This document shows positions 52,897 to 64,000 of a stretch of 64,000 bases of DNA, one piece after another. This DNA is from Gonapodya sp. JEL0774 (taxonomy: Eukaryota; Monoblepharomycota; Monoblepharidomycetes; Monoblepharidales; Gonapodyaceae), in NCBI GenBank assembly GCA_027604505.1, contig JADIIX010000039.1:109768-173767 (forward strand). Direction: 5' to 3'. Position numbers and translations under genes: made by a program. Position 1 is the first letter of the stretch. Every line of letters starts with the position of its first letter. The notes under the pieces were generated by a model, which was not told the DNA's origin, did not search any database, and was given only the letters and a program-made list of their open reading frames with translations.

Positions 52897-53390
52897 AACA
52901 ACAACACAAAGGACTGCAAATTGGTACAGACATATCGGTCTTATTCAAGATAGAACCTGTAGCACTCTCATCAATCAAATTATAATGTACCCCCAAAATA
53001 GTTTGTATTTCATACCTCACCACATATCGCTCTCTTGCCGCCAGATTGAACAGAGCCCGAGTTGACAAAACCGAGGCACAAGTATTTTGACGAAGCACGT
53101 GGGGGAAGATGAGTACTATTTATTGAAGTGTAGAGTATCTTGATAACTTCGCATGAATTGAAACCAAAGGCAAAGCTACGAATTCGGAGTTACAATATGA
53201 ACACCTGCCATCGTGTCATGAAGCCGAAGGAGAGCACGCTTTGTGAAGATGCAGCGTAAACAAGAAAAAAAAAAAACCCCGGAAATAACGCAAAGATGAT
53301 TTTAGCATTGTGCCTCCCTTCCTCTGAGGGTGGAAACCACGACCATCACATATTCCACCGTCCTCCATAGTCCTGACTCCTAATACCTCT
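52897..53390. other. Convergent intergenic region
   Basis: About 490 bases downstream of the weak ORF (plus) and of the bZIP gene (minus). It includes an A11 run near 53264. Presumed 3' untranslated sequence; no gene recognised. Confidence 0.45.
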
Positions 53391-56245
53391 TCATGCCTTT
53401 GATCCGCCATCCTTTTCCCCAACAAATTGCAAAATCGCATTGACGGATGCGGGGTCATACTCCATGTCCAGGACGTCTCCCCACACATCGTACTTCTTCA
53501 TAAATTCGGTCATTATGGCGCGGTCGACAGTGGGCGTTACATCGATGATCTAATAGGCAAATGACAGGGATGAGAATGGGTCTTATTGAAACCATCCAAT
53601 TTGGGAATCGGATCGACGGATACGAACTTCCTTCAGTTCCTTTCTCGCTGTTAGGACTTTAGCCCAAGCATCCTTTGGCGGATTGGGTGAGTTAAGTGCA
53701 TTGCGAGCTTCGACGAGACGCTGGGCCGCCGCGAGAACACGCTTTCCCTGGAATTTGCGTAATTTATCACTCCTGCAATCGAGCAACGACGCTACCTGAA
53801 GACAACTTACCGCCTCTTCACACGAAGTATTCCGCATCATCATGCACAACTGCTCGAATTCGTCTGGGCTCATACCCCCACTTGCAGTTCCCTTTCCCAC
53901 CAGCACCATCCGCCCACATTCTCCCTTAGCCTCTATTCCCCTCGCAAACACCCTCTTCAGTTCTGCAAGCCTTCTCGACGTCATCGCACAGGGTACCCTT
54001 CGAGGATCCAGGGTACGAAGAGCAACAACGTTTTCAGGGCTGAGGTGAACTGACTCTGGGTCGAGCTTCCGCAGCAGATCGTAGACAACAGACGGAGGCA
54101 CAACTGAGACATCAACTTTGCCGGTGGGAGTTTTGAGGGGTGGAATGGGAAGTGAATGGTTACCGGCTTGTCCTTGTGACACGGTGGCCAGCGGGCAAGT
54201 TTCAGCAGCCCCTTCCTGTTCCTCAGCCGTTAATGGGATTGGAATATTTGCCCATTGGGCTAAGTCACCACCGTCAACGGCCACTTGAGGAAGGACTTCA
54301 CCAATGATGTCGAGTGCAGACTGAGGGTACGCTCCCCACTCGAAGAAATCCGCAGGCATTGGCCAATCGGAGGGATTGTCAAAGCTGGATGGGTCGAGAA
54401 ACTCCACGAGGTCCAGGTCCCCGTCATACGCAAGATCGGTGGTATGGGGAGCCGACGGTTGAGGTGGGACGGGTGCGGGTGCACTGTTGTCAGTGCCGGC
54501 GAACTTGAGTTCGCTCAACTTTCGACCTGCGATGGAAATTGGGGCGCCCATGTCTTCGTCGTCGTCCTCACCGTCCCAGACTCCATCGCGTGCATCTCGG
54601 AATTGTAGGAAACCGTTGCCTAACACTGCAGAGGGGGGAGCGGCAACGGGCGGGCGGGCGCTGGGTAGGTCGTAGTCGTCTTCGGGCTCAAGCTTCATCA
54701 GATCACGAAGACTGGCTGGTGTGGGATCCGAGACATTGATAGGGAGGAATGTGGAGTCAAGGCGGCCCGTGTTGTGGGATGGGTTACGCGCTCGGTTAGA
54801 TGCGTCTGCGGTGAACCTGGTCGAAGGCTCCTCCGATGGCGACCACGACTGCGCGCCAATGGAACCTGCGTACTGATGATCCGCGGACTGGGAGGAAGAG
54901 TGAGTGGAGGAAGGACTGCCCTTCGAAACATAACCAAGATCAGAGGGTTCAGAAGGGTAGCGATCCAGAGGTGGTGGTATGGGCGGAGAGCTGGTAGCAG
55001 AGGGGGAGAAATGCAAGGAGAACGGGCTCGCGGAGTCTCCCGTGAGAGAAGGGGGTATGGACGGTGCTGAGGAATTGAAGGATGAGAGAAATAACGTCAG
55101 AATCGATGACAATAGTGAGGATGGCACCATCAGTCGATTTTGATTAAACACGGGTAAGGACGCCAACAAACAAGAGGTAAGCTTCTTCTGCATAAGCTTT
55201 CTAAGAAACGTGAAAGGGGTTAAGAATGACCGGCAGCAGTATCCCTGCTTCAAACCGATTGGGATTCCACAAATATATGCAGCCTATCTCTTGATGGCAA
55301 CGAGGAATAATACCCAAACTTCCAAGGAACATGTCCGTGCGTAACACCCACCAGCGTCTTCCTGCTGACCCTCTGTACCGGCGACAAATGTGAAAGCAAA
55401 GCTCCGCAAAGCCTCGTTCTCCCTAGTGAGATTCTCCAGCATGCTCTTTAACGTCTGTGTTTCCGTCTCCCTCCCTTCACGCTCGGCTTCGAGGAACTTG
55501 ACTCGTTCTTCGAGATCTTTGAGATGTTTTTCTTTCCGCTCGCGCCATGCGCGCTGTGCTGCACGATTCTGCTCTCGGCGTTTTGGGTCGAGTGGAGGTC
55601 GGCGAGAAGACGACTTTTTCTTCTGGTTTGATGAGTTTGGAGCTTCACCAGACGAGGCCGACTCTGCATCGGAGAAGTCGGGGGGAAATGGAGACTGACT
55701 GGAAGGAAGAGAGTGGGACAGGGGATTCGAATGGGGAGTAGACGCTACACAAAAGGAGTTGAAACAAGACAAATTTAAGAAATTTGTCCTCGGGTATAGT
55801 AAGAGGCCTGGGTTGGACAACAGGCCACCGAGTCATGGTTCTCGTGTTGCACAGTTCCGTCACCCGCAAGATACCTATCAAGAAGTCCTTCGTTTCCTCA
55901 ACCTGTGTTCCATTTGAAGCGTGTCACTTTACCTCCAAACTCAAAGCATCTGAAACGCCCCCATCTTGCACACAATCGAGTGGCTTCCATCGTCTCCTCC
56001 AAACCTCTCGCCCCCGGAAACGCTGACCGCAACCCACCATCATCAGTTTTCGAACTTTTTCTAGCGCTTCCTAAACCGTTTGTTTTCCTTTTCGGTTCCG
56101 TCTTCCCTGGTTGCAGCATTATCACACTCTGTCCGATTTGGTTCGGCATATCCGGTAAATTCTGGACCATTGCTTGTGGATATACTGGGTACGATCCATT
56201 TACAAACGCCGCATGGAGCGCGGCAAGCGATGGTTGTGAGGTCAT
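53391..56245 (-). CDS. Pap1/Yap1-like bZIP transcription factor
   Basis: Nuclear regulator of the fungal AP-1 group. Exon 1 (56245 to about 56036) starts MTSQPSLAALHAAF. Splicing over a roughly 290-nt intron joins it to the bZIP exon, whose basic region reads KRREQNRAAQRAWRERKEKH, followed by a leucine-zipper heptad run (LKDLEERVKFLEAE...LKSMLENLTRENEALRSF). The NRAAQRA.RERK words are diagnostic for Yap1/Pap1. A long exon (53583 to about 55200) encodes a Ser/Pro-rich and acidic activation-like region. The C-terminal part has a few Cys (GECGRM, QLCMMM, TSCEEA), which could be a reduced redox-sensing domain. The final exon, 53391-53550, joins after ARKELKE and ends FMKKYDVWGDVLDMEYDP...; this mirrors the conserved Pap1/Yap1 C-terminal region (sWD.l...). 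Role in oxidative or drug stress is inferred from family. Confidence 0.85.
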
Positions 56246-59200
56246 CGCTTCTTCGCCTTTGGGTTTGAGGGTTTGGATGCCACGGTGCCAGAACGCCCAC
56301 GCACTGTATTTATGCTCAAATGCTGAGAATTCACCAATAAACTGCTGCTAAACGTCTAAAGAAAAACGTATCTATGGAATTTATACTCTTTCCAGTTATG
56401 CTGGTACCAAAACCATTTCTGGACGAACTCAGCACAAGTTACTAGTTGCGGTGCTCAGTCCAATTCTGATTATGAAACAACACGCCCTGCACGCCCTCTC
56501 ACCTGCAAACTGTAAATCCCTACATACGGTCTGTAAATTCAAGCTAATGATTCTTCTGGTGACACTCTATGGGGTTTTACGCCCAACCTAGTGATCCCCA
56601 TTGGCGGTATGTCCCACGGGCTTCCCACGACCCCACCTCGACCACAACATCATGCTGCGTGGCAATGAGATATTACACGAAAATCGGATTGCAAAGAAAA
56701 TCAGACAAAGCTCGCCCTCATGATCTACACGAACAAACTACCACAAGAGCCTGCGTCTTGTTCTCTCTGGGTCCCTCTCAGCAATAAAAGTATCTCCCAG
56801 ATACCTCCATGCGCATTGCGTGATCTACACTCGCGTCAGTCTTGCTGACACCATACCTCCGTCTCCAATTGCAGCGTAGATATGCACACTCTACTCGGAG
56901 TGCCAAACTATTTGGCCGAGATTTGGCGTTTAAAGATCTCTGTCCCACGCCAGGCCGAGTTGAAAAATGACGGGAGTGCCAGGTGCAGGCTGGACTCTTT
57001 TGTTTACAACGATATGTGATCTTTGGTATCTGTCGGATGAGGGGCGGGCGGCTACTATGCAAATATGTATGTACATAGACAAGTGAAAGTAATTGCTGCG
57101 GCCACCGGAGCAGTGTTTATTCGTGTTTGTCTCTCACGTGTAAATGTTCTTCGCTGATGGATGTGTGCAGTATCAGCACATATGATGGGGGAAAGAAACG
57201 TGTGTGTGTTTTTACGGGGGTCGAGTTATGATGAACTTGCATGGCACCATACCGCAGGTCCACTCACATCGGACCATTGTGAATCGGGAGAAAAGGCCGT
57301 GATACGGCGCAATTCTCAAGTCCGATAAGACAGTCTGGAAGCCGTGAAATATGCGTCCCGTGAGGGACTTCGGAATGCACTTGCTGCGCGCTGGTCTCCC
57401 ATCCCGACTCTCCTCTGGAAGGCCTTGAGAACAATGCAAGCTGGACTACCAGCACAAAGTCTTGCATGCTGATCTGAGGAAAGGGCTGTTGCTTCCCAAC
57501 TTGCCTCATCCAGCATTCGGAGCACGCAATTGGTCTGGCCACATCTTGCACCTATCGTAGAAGCCTTGCCGAACTATGAACCCTTAATCAGAGCCCCAGA
57601 TTCGAATGAACTTGGACCTCTATGGCGGAACATTGAAATGCGGCGGCGTACTGGTCTTTCCGTACAACTTCCACGTCTGTTAAGTTGAACCCATTCTCGC
57701 CAGGCCAACTGTGTCTGCTCGATACTTTGGTGAGCATGGAGAACTCACTTCAGACCACTGGCCATTCTATTTGTGCTGCCAAGGGAGATTAGAGTGGAGG
57801 ACAGAACCGATTCCGGAGACCGGTTGCTCCCGTCACAGCGTGATGACTATTGACCAGAGGACATGAGAGTCTTAGGGGCTTTAGTAACTGGAAATTGCTA
57901 CGATTTCATGTGTCGGATATCGTGCCTTGAAGGCATTTTGCGTGAGATGAGACAACTGACATTCCATCCCACGCGGTACCACTCACCAACGTAACTGACT
58001 TCAAGAACTCTTACGTGAAGGATGCTTTCTTGCCAAACACCCATCCGTACTGATGACTGCGTTCAGCGAAAAGTATGTACCTGGGAATTGAATCTGTCAC
58101 TAGAAATCCGGAATATGATGGATTCGATTTCTGGTTTGCAGGACTTCTCGACGAGAGTCAGGGTCACACCTGGTGCACCCATGCGGGGCAGTTGCCAATG
58201 CTCCAGTTGCACAGACACCTGGGGCCTTACTCCCAAGAACATTGAGCTACTTGCACGTCACCCATTCTCATTCGCGGAAGATGCACAAGACCACCACCAC
58301 GCTGACGGAGCATCCTTTCTCTCCGCAAAACTGTTCTCGACTGCCTTCTTGCGACACTCTCCTGAGGTTGAACTGAATGTGACTGTTGTCACTCACAACT
58401 TCCCTCCTCCGCTCCGATCACACTCACCTCGGCTGACACATTCTGCGTTTGAATCTGTGTCAGATCCTTCGGAGTACTTGAGACTTCGTCACAAAAATCC
58501 CGAAGTTGGTGTTGCAACAACATCCAGCCTTCTTCGAGAGCATCCATGTATCGGCATGACCTGGGGCGCCATTCAGGGGTTGTATTTATAGAGAAGATTG
58601 AGTCTGATGCGGGTCATCTGACCAACTCTCTTGGAATCCTCATCAATCGTGTGGAACGGAGATTGTACATTGCCGGCTTCATATGGTCATTGTACGCCAG
58701 AGTATTTACATAATGTTAGAAGTGACTCGCTGGCACTCGTTATCACTGCAACTCGGGACAAGTTTTGTTGTGATGGCATAGGCAATGCATTCTTTGGAGT
58801 TGCACAGTCAGACCCCCCAAGTGGACTACATGCACCGAACGAAAAACATACGCTAAATCTAGAATCACAAAGGAACCTCAAAGTAACTCTGCGTGGTCGC
58901 GTTCTGAACAGGAATGTCTCACAGTCCCCAAACTTGCTGCATTCAAGTGTAAAATTCGAAATCTTGTATCTGGGACAGAATCAGCGAATTCAAGTTTGCG
59001 CAAGCAAGAAGTTCGTTATACAGTGCACCAATTTCACGAGGACGGCGGTCCCAACCAACGAATATCTCATAAATGTGTTATTATCTAATGTATTCCACAA
59101 TGCCGTACGTGGGTAACAACATTTATGCACGTTCCTCCCCTGACGGCCTTACTTGAAAGGTACCCTGAAGGAACGGCAGTGCTGGCCCTTATTTCAATTG

Positions 59201-61038
59201 CCACAAGGAAAAACTGATGAGTATCGCGGAAGAACTTCTGCAATCTGCAGAATGGATTTGAATTGGAAGACAGTGCTGATATTCATTTCATAAAATTCGG
59301 GCGGCATCCGCGAGAACAAAATTGAGCGTCAGAATCCAACCACCCGAATCCACGTACATTGTTGTATGGGGTACTCAATTATTCATTCAAGTCTCAACGC
59401 GGTTATCCATTTCGTTCATTGACAAGCAAGGACCCACTGCCGTGTGGTGCCGTGATGCCTTCCGCGGTGCACCTGGCCAGGATCGTCAGTCCGATCTGAG
59501 TGACCCACCATAGAATATTTGACACAACGGCGCCATATGTCGTTTACTGGATCTTTTCTAATTCCTTCCTCCCTCACGATTGAGTTGAACCCCGGCAACT
59601 TTCCATTCAATACCTTCCGACACTAAGAATCAAATGTGAGTTTAGGTTGGCCGAGCCACCTCTTTGGCCAAAAAATGCGGCGCCAGTGGAAGCTATGTTG
59701 CCAATCGCACCGAGATGAATGAAGCTCTTCGAGGAAGCGAACATCTAGGAGATCTGGGCCTTTCAGCGGCGGGAGGACAACCTCCACAGAACTCTCTCGG
59801 GCGTCTTGTATCATCGATATGAGCACGCACCGAGTTTGTAATCAATAACTCCACTTTGAGCAAATACTGTACATAATGTCTCTGTTTGAGACTATCCAAC
59901 CCAACTGACCACTCTTCCCTTTAAAACGTCGCTTCCCAGCTCAAATTCAACGTATGCCTTCCCCCACTTTTTCTCATACTTTCACCCAACATATGAACTT
60001 GATGAACACCCCGATCTCTGCACGTAACCGAGTACACAAAAGCAATTGTCAAGTACGGCCAAGCTCTCTCTGCACAACGAGCTTTGGAGCTTACGTGCAT
60101 CCTTTGCCCACTCATGTGTATATAGCGTTCGACCATGCGCACCCCTGCCGCTCCAATGCGAGCAAGGAGTCGTTTCTGCAAGAGCATCCACCAACCATTC
60201 CCTTATGGCTTCGCACAACGACTCGCCAGACATCCGCTGTCGTTTGGGTGTGATACACGGCATCAGGCATCCGTCAGCTTTGCATCCATGTTTTCCGCCC
60301 GATTTGTCTCGACGACACTCTCCAGTTCCACAGACGAACAAGAAAATAATGCCACCTCTACCCACAATCTCCCTTCTCTGATGCCGTCCTCACCTGCTTT
60401 GGTGCCTCCTCATTGGCAGACGGCATTTAATGAGACTTCCGGAAGCAGTCTGTTTCCAAATGGCAAAATCAGTCTGGCAGACCACTCAACCATCTAGAGA
60501 CTTTCTATTTCTGGGAATCAGACAATGTTGCTGTGTTTCTATGTGGGATCACTGTGTTTCTATGTGGGAGTTTCGTCGCAAGAATGAAAGGGCTACCAAG
60601 TTTATTCAGCTTTGCAGGTGCTTTTGCGGTCATACCTGCATCCACAGATGTTGTAATTGCAAAGATTTCCAAGCCGCGCCGTCTTGGATGAGCGTGCCTC
60701 CTATTTGTATTGTGTATGGACGTCATAAACACACATGTGGCACTGGTCTCAGACTTTTTGCTTGATTCACGACCAACAAAATTGTGCATTTAGCAGTCGC
60801 CAGTTTGATCGTTTGACCAGGCATAGAATATTGAATTGTGCTTGGCCGTTTTGTGAGCACACTCGGCGACAAGTGGTCGATGAATTTTACGGAGCATCTA
60901 CATTGCACCTGACTTACACCTAGAGACGATGGGATGAAGAGCGTTGCCGTCTCTGTTCTGAGAGAGACAGTGGCTTTCTACACTGAGAACACTTGTTCTG
61001 AGTCTCGGTTCACAGATTTTCATTGGCCGATTTGGAAT
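56246..61038. other. Region without an intact recognisable gene; coding-like fragments
   Basis: About 4.8 kb. 56246-57200 holds only short frames. Between 57327 and 57680 one plus-strand frame is protein-like on both sides of a single TGA at 57470 (REGLRNALAARWSPIP and WPHLAPIVEALPNYEP). Further long but motif-free frames lie at 58022-58591 and 58631-59116, and frames keep being interrupted. A 121-codon frame at 60135-60497 starts MRTPAAPMRARSRF and is Arg/Ser-rich at its N-terminus, like a mitochondrial presequence. None could be identified. The region may hold a decayed gene, a lineage-specific gene with many introns, or a relic of a mobile or viral element. Confidence 0.35.
60531..60569 (+). 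repeat. Two tandem copies of an 18-bp sequence
   Basis: The sequence ctgtgtttctatgtggga occurs at 60531-60548 and again at 60552-60569, separated by 3 bases (period 21). It looks like a recent local duplication in non-coding sequence. Confidence 0.85.
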
Positions 61039-64000
61039 CTAATTCCCTTTGCGACGTCGCATGGCATCTCCTCTGATCCCAACATTCACTTGCACGGTGC
61101 TCTTCAGACTAGCTCCCTGACTGTCAAAGCTAGCAACACTCCTCGCGTCGGACATCGCCCCCTCATAGTCACTCGCGACACCAATGGACACCGCGCTCAC
61201 TGCGTGCTGCAGCGAATTGCCTACTCCACCAAAATTAGCTCCATCACCATCTGCTTGCGCGTCTTCACCGCCTGACAATCTCTGCCAAATCGATATTTCA
61301 TTTTGTATCCCTCGAGATTCCTTGTAGTTCCACCACCACCCTTGGAGTGCAACAAGAAGAAGCACTGCAACGAAGCTACCGATTGTGACGCCGAGAGAAG
61401 AATAAAACTCGAGAGGAAGGTTGTGAACCTCCAGAACGAACCGAGTACTACGTGCGCAGTAGGAGTTTTCAGCGTCCACAACCTCAGTTGTTAGTTCGAA
61501 GACAAAAAAGTAAGAGGGAGGGTTTGGCAGATTTGGGGTGATCGAGTAGCATGGTGAGCCCGACACGCACACAAAGCTGTTTTTCGAGGGGGTGTTATCT
61601 CCGTGACAGAGAGGATCAAATCTAGGATAACCTACGATATAGCATTTTGACCGTTCTTGATAGTAAACAAATCCGGGTCTCCAGAACTCGAGTGTGTTGG
61701 GACCCACATAAGTGTACGACTTGCATCATCTGCGAGTCGAGGGTTCACATGTTCCACGTCTTCATTCGAAAACTCATGAATTGAGTCGTACGTCTCGCCG
61801 CCAGCAACCACATTGAGCCTGTAAAAGCCCGTGAAATTCGTTTCCAGACCAGTTACAAAATCATGGACTGCGAAGACTGGATAGAAGGCTTGGATTGCCA
61901 AGGGTTGTTATAAATGATGGCAAGTCTCAATATCGAGGAACCTGCAGCTTGCCCAACAAACGAAAACATACTCTTCTCGTAATTGATACACGGTATCCCA
62001 TGATTATTTGGGCACCATGTGAATAGGTCCTGGGTTGGCTTGAATCTAATCTCCTGAAAAGGCTTGCACCCCGAATACACCAAAAGCGAATGACTGACTG
62101 TCGACTTTAAAGAGATCTCAGCTTACTACACTGTTTCCGTAATAATTTAATGCTGTTCATTTTGTCGCTACTCACATCAATCGCCGCATCGGTGGAATGG
62201 ACGTTCCGACAAGCCAAAGTTGCCCCGTCAACCAAAAATCGAACTCTGGTAGGATGCAAGGAGGTTCCAGCAATACTCTGCGTTGCATGCGTGCCGAGGT
62301 CAGTAATATTGATCTGCACAGACGAGCGGCGAAGCCAAAAAAGGAGCACCTCAGTCCGAACTTCGGGCAACAAGAAATTGCACGGAATTCACCGTGAAGG
62401 TCACAACACTGGCTCCCCAATCCACAGTCTTTACCACTTGTGTGTCAACTTTCTCAACGTCACTTTGCGCAACCGTAAGCCCCAGTGCCTCAATTGACAA
62501 AGCGTCCGAGGGCCTGAGGCGGACTTGAAAGGTATATGATTCGTGTTCTTCCAGGAAAATGGAAGATGGGAGGAAAGTAGTGTCGTTGTATGGATTCGGC
62601 CTTCAAAAGGAAACTCACAAAGGCTTAACCGACACCATGTGAGTTGAATAAGATGGTCATGAGACACCCACGCCCTTGTAAACCATTCATCCTGCGGTGC
62701 ACTGAAAACCATCTCCGTGTACGGACATGCCCACGGCCCCAGCGTACCAGTCCAGTCTATGACTCCCTGCAGGTTCACTTCTCTTCTGCTGACTACGACT
62801 CCTCCTCCTTGTACCGAGACTCTAACAACTCTCAAAAAATCACCCAAATCAAAAAAGGGGAACTCATGCGCGTTGGCCGAGGGAGGTTCCATGGGAGCCA
62901 GTGCTACCAAAGTGGGAAGGTGTATCTGACCATAAAAGAGCCGACCAAACGAGGTGGAGGCAGCGAAAGATGATGATGGCATTGTTGAAGTGGCGACGTG
63001 CACGAAACGTTCGGGTGCTGGGAGAGTGGAGATGAGGTACCATGAGGAGCCTAGGTCGGGACTGCAGACGGATAGCACTTACAAAGAATCCAAGATTATC
63101 AGAACCCAGAACCACCTACCTCCACAGCAAAGAGCTTCCCCACGCCCAAAGATCGTTACCTGAACCAGCGTGCATCGCAATGTCATCAAGTTCCAGGTTC
63201 ACCGCTGACACACCTGGGGGAGGTTGCGTGGAGTCATAAATTCGATAGGTTCTGGGGTCGAGGTTGCTAGGCCCAGCTTCAATCGAGGACAGAAATGTGC
63301 TTGTCAGCCGCCTTCGCTTCACATTGACGGGTCACGATTGTTCATCAGCGTACCAGCCAGAACAGTTGTCGGGAAAACAAAACCTCTCTCCCACAACCAG
63401 TACATAGTCCCCAAATCCTTTCTTGCTTTTACTGCCTGATATAAATTGTCTGACATTCTCTTCACCAGAGCGACCACAATACTCCCACAGTCATCGCTAC
63501 TTGCTGTTGCACCAACGATTTCTATCCCTGTGCCAACAGATACAATCCCTTGAGACGCCAGGTATTCTGCCAACGTTCGGTTCTTGGAGTCAAGAATCTC
63601 CTCAATTGGATGGTACCCAACAACCCCGTCAGGCAAGGATTGAGCACCATCCCTGGCTATCCATATTCGGCCTCTATCGAGTGCACGACCAGTAACAACC
63701 ACAGGGGAGCAGAATCGAGAGGAGTTGTAAGACGGGCGTTGAGTGGCAGGGTAGATGCGCGCAACACAGCGGTCAAGGAGACGGGTGATGGTGGCATCCT
63801 GAAATTTGATGAAGCATAAAGGTAGATTTCACCAAGTAACAAAAGTAGTGGTGAGTTAAAAGCTCCCATAAACAGAAATATCGCATCCACGGCTTACATT
63901 GCCCCAGCCATCGTGCATGGCGAAAACACCACCATCTGTGTGAAAAAGCATGACGGGGCCCAAAGAAACCGCACCCATGACGCGGACATCACTTGGAGTC
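61039..64000 (-). CDS. CatSper channel auxiliary subunit, delta/epsilon-like (5' end beyond the window)
   Basis: A single-pass membrane subunit of the CatSper flagellar Ca2+ channel. The last exons are 61039-61575 and 61636-61888; earlier exons run to the right edge. From N to C: LFHTDGGVFAMHDGWGN, a beta-propeller-like ectodomain including NDLWAWGSSLLWSPDLGSSW, then IDWTGTLGPWACPYTEMVF. Toward the C-terminus come CPNNHGIPCINYEKTFYPVF, VTG......GFYRLNVVAGG, IHEFSNEDV, SRTLMWVP, SGSPCYSI, YFFVFEL and SYC, the conserved ladder shared by CATSPERD and CATSPERE. A membrane helix follows (SLGVTIGSFVAVLLLVALQG), then a cytosolic tail of about 100 residues rich in Ser/Gly/Asp ending MRRRKGN. Cys residues that should pair outside the cell are present. 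Which paralogue (D, E, or a common ancestor) cannot be settled without a tree. Confidence 0.8.

Noticed and set aside
52501-53098. Minus-strand frames of 95-120 codons
   Set aside because: No motifs; one overlaps the weak plus-strand ORF and neither could be given priority.

Overview
This window looks like nuclear DNA of a zoosporic (flagellated) fungus, most likely a chytrid. The genes are dense and on both strands, most introns are 45-120 bp with GT-AG borders, and the gene content is fungal (Yor1/ABCC-type transporter, Crz1-like and Yap1/Pap1-like regulators, Gis2-like zinc-knuckle protein, Cdc25-type RasGEF). The right end carries an extracellular/transmembrane auxiliary subunit of the CatSper flagellar calcium channel, which only makes sense in an organism that swims. 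All spliced models below were worked out by hand from frame continuity, splice borders and family motifs. No search was run.

Left third (0-22 kb): the N-terminal exon of TIM23 (minus, running off the left edge), a METTL7-like methyltransferase (minus), a full ABCC transporter (2.1-8.4 kb, plus), a nine-CCHC zinc-knuckle protein (9.0-11.1 kb, minus), a 1,630-residue RasGEF containing the only assembly gap, inside an intron (12.1-18.1 kb, plus), and a Crz1-like C2H2 factor (19.1-21.9 kb, plus).

Middle (22-39 kb): a BuGZ/ZNF207 homologue with C2H2 fingers and a GLEBS motif (minus), an 11-exon sterol-desaturase-superfamily hydroxylase that needs a GC-AG intron (minus), then ZPR1, PEX19 (C-terminal CKGQ box), a heavily N-glycosylated type I surface protein and an MhpD-type hydratase of the fumarylacetoacetase fold (all plus). 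A probable linker-histone-like gene (plus) and a tail-anchored protein with internal FG-centred repeats (minus) follow.

Right third (39-64 kb): DNA polymerase theta (helicase plus A-family polymerase, plus strand, 8.4 kb), an HDHD3-like HAD hydrolase and a PLP aminotransferase (both minus), a weak hypothetical ORF (plus), a Pap1/Yap1-like bZIP factor (minus), about 4.8 kb with no intact recognisable gene but with coding-like fragments, and the CatSper subunit (minus, running off the right edge).

There is no operon-like functional cluster. The common themes are housekeeping (mitochondrial import, peroxisome biogenesis, eEF1A/ZPR1, spindle assembly), signalling and stress transcription (RasGEF, Crz1-like, Yap-like), DNA end-joining (POLQ) and flagellar Ca2+ entry (CatSper). 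Very small internal exons (15, 16, 18 and 30 nt) and two GC-AG introns with the same donor hexamer are notable features of gene structure here.
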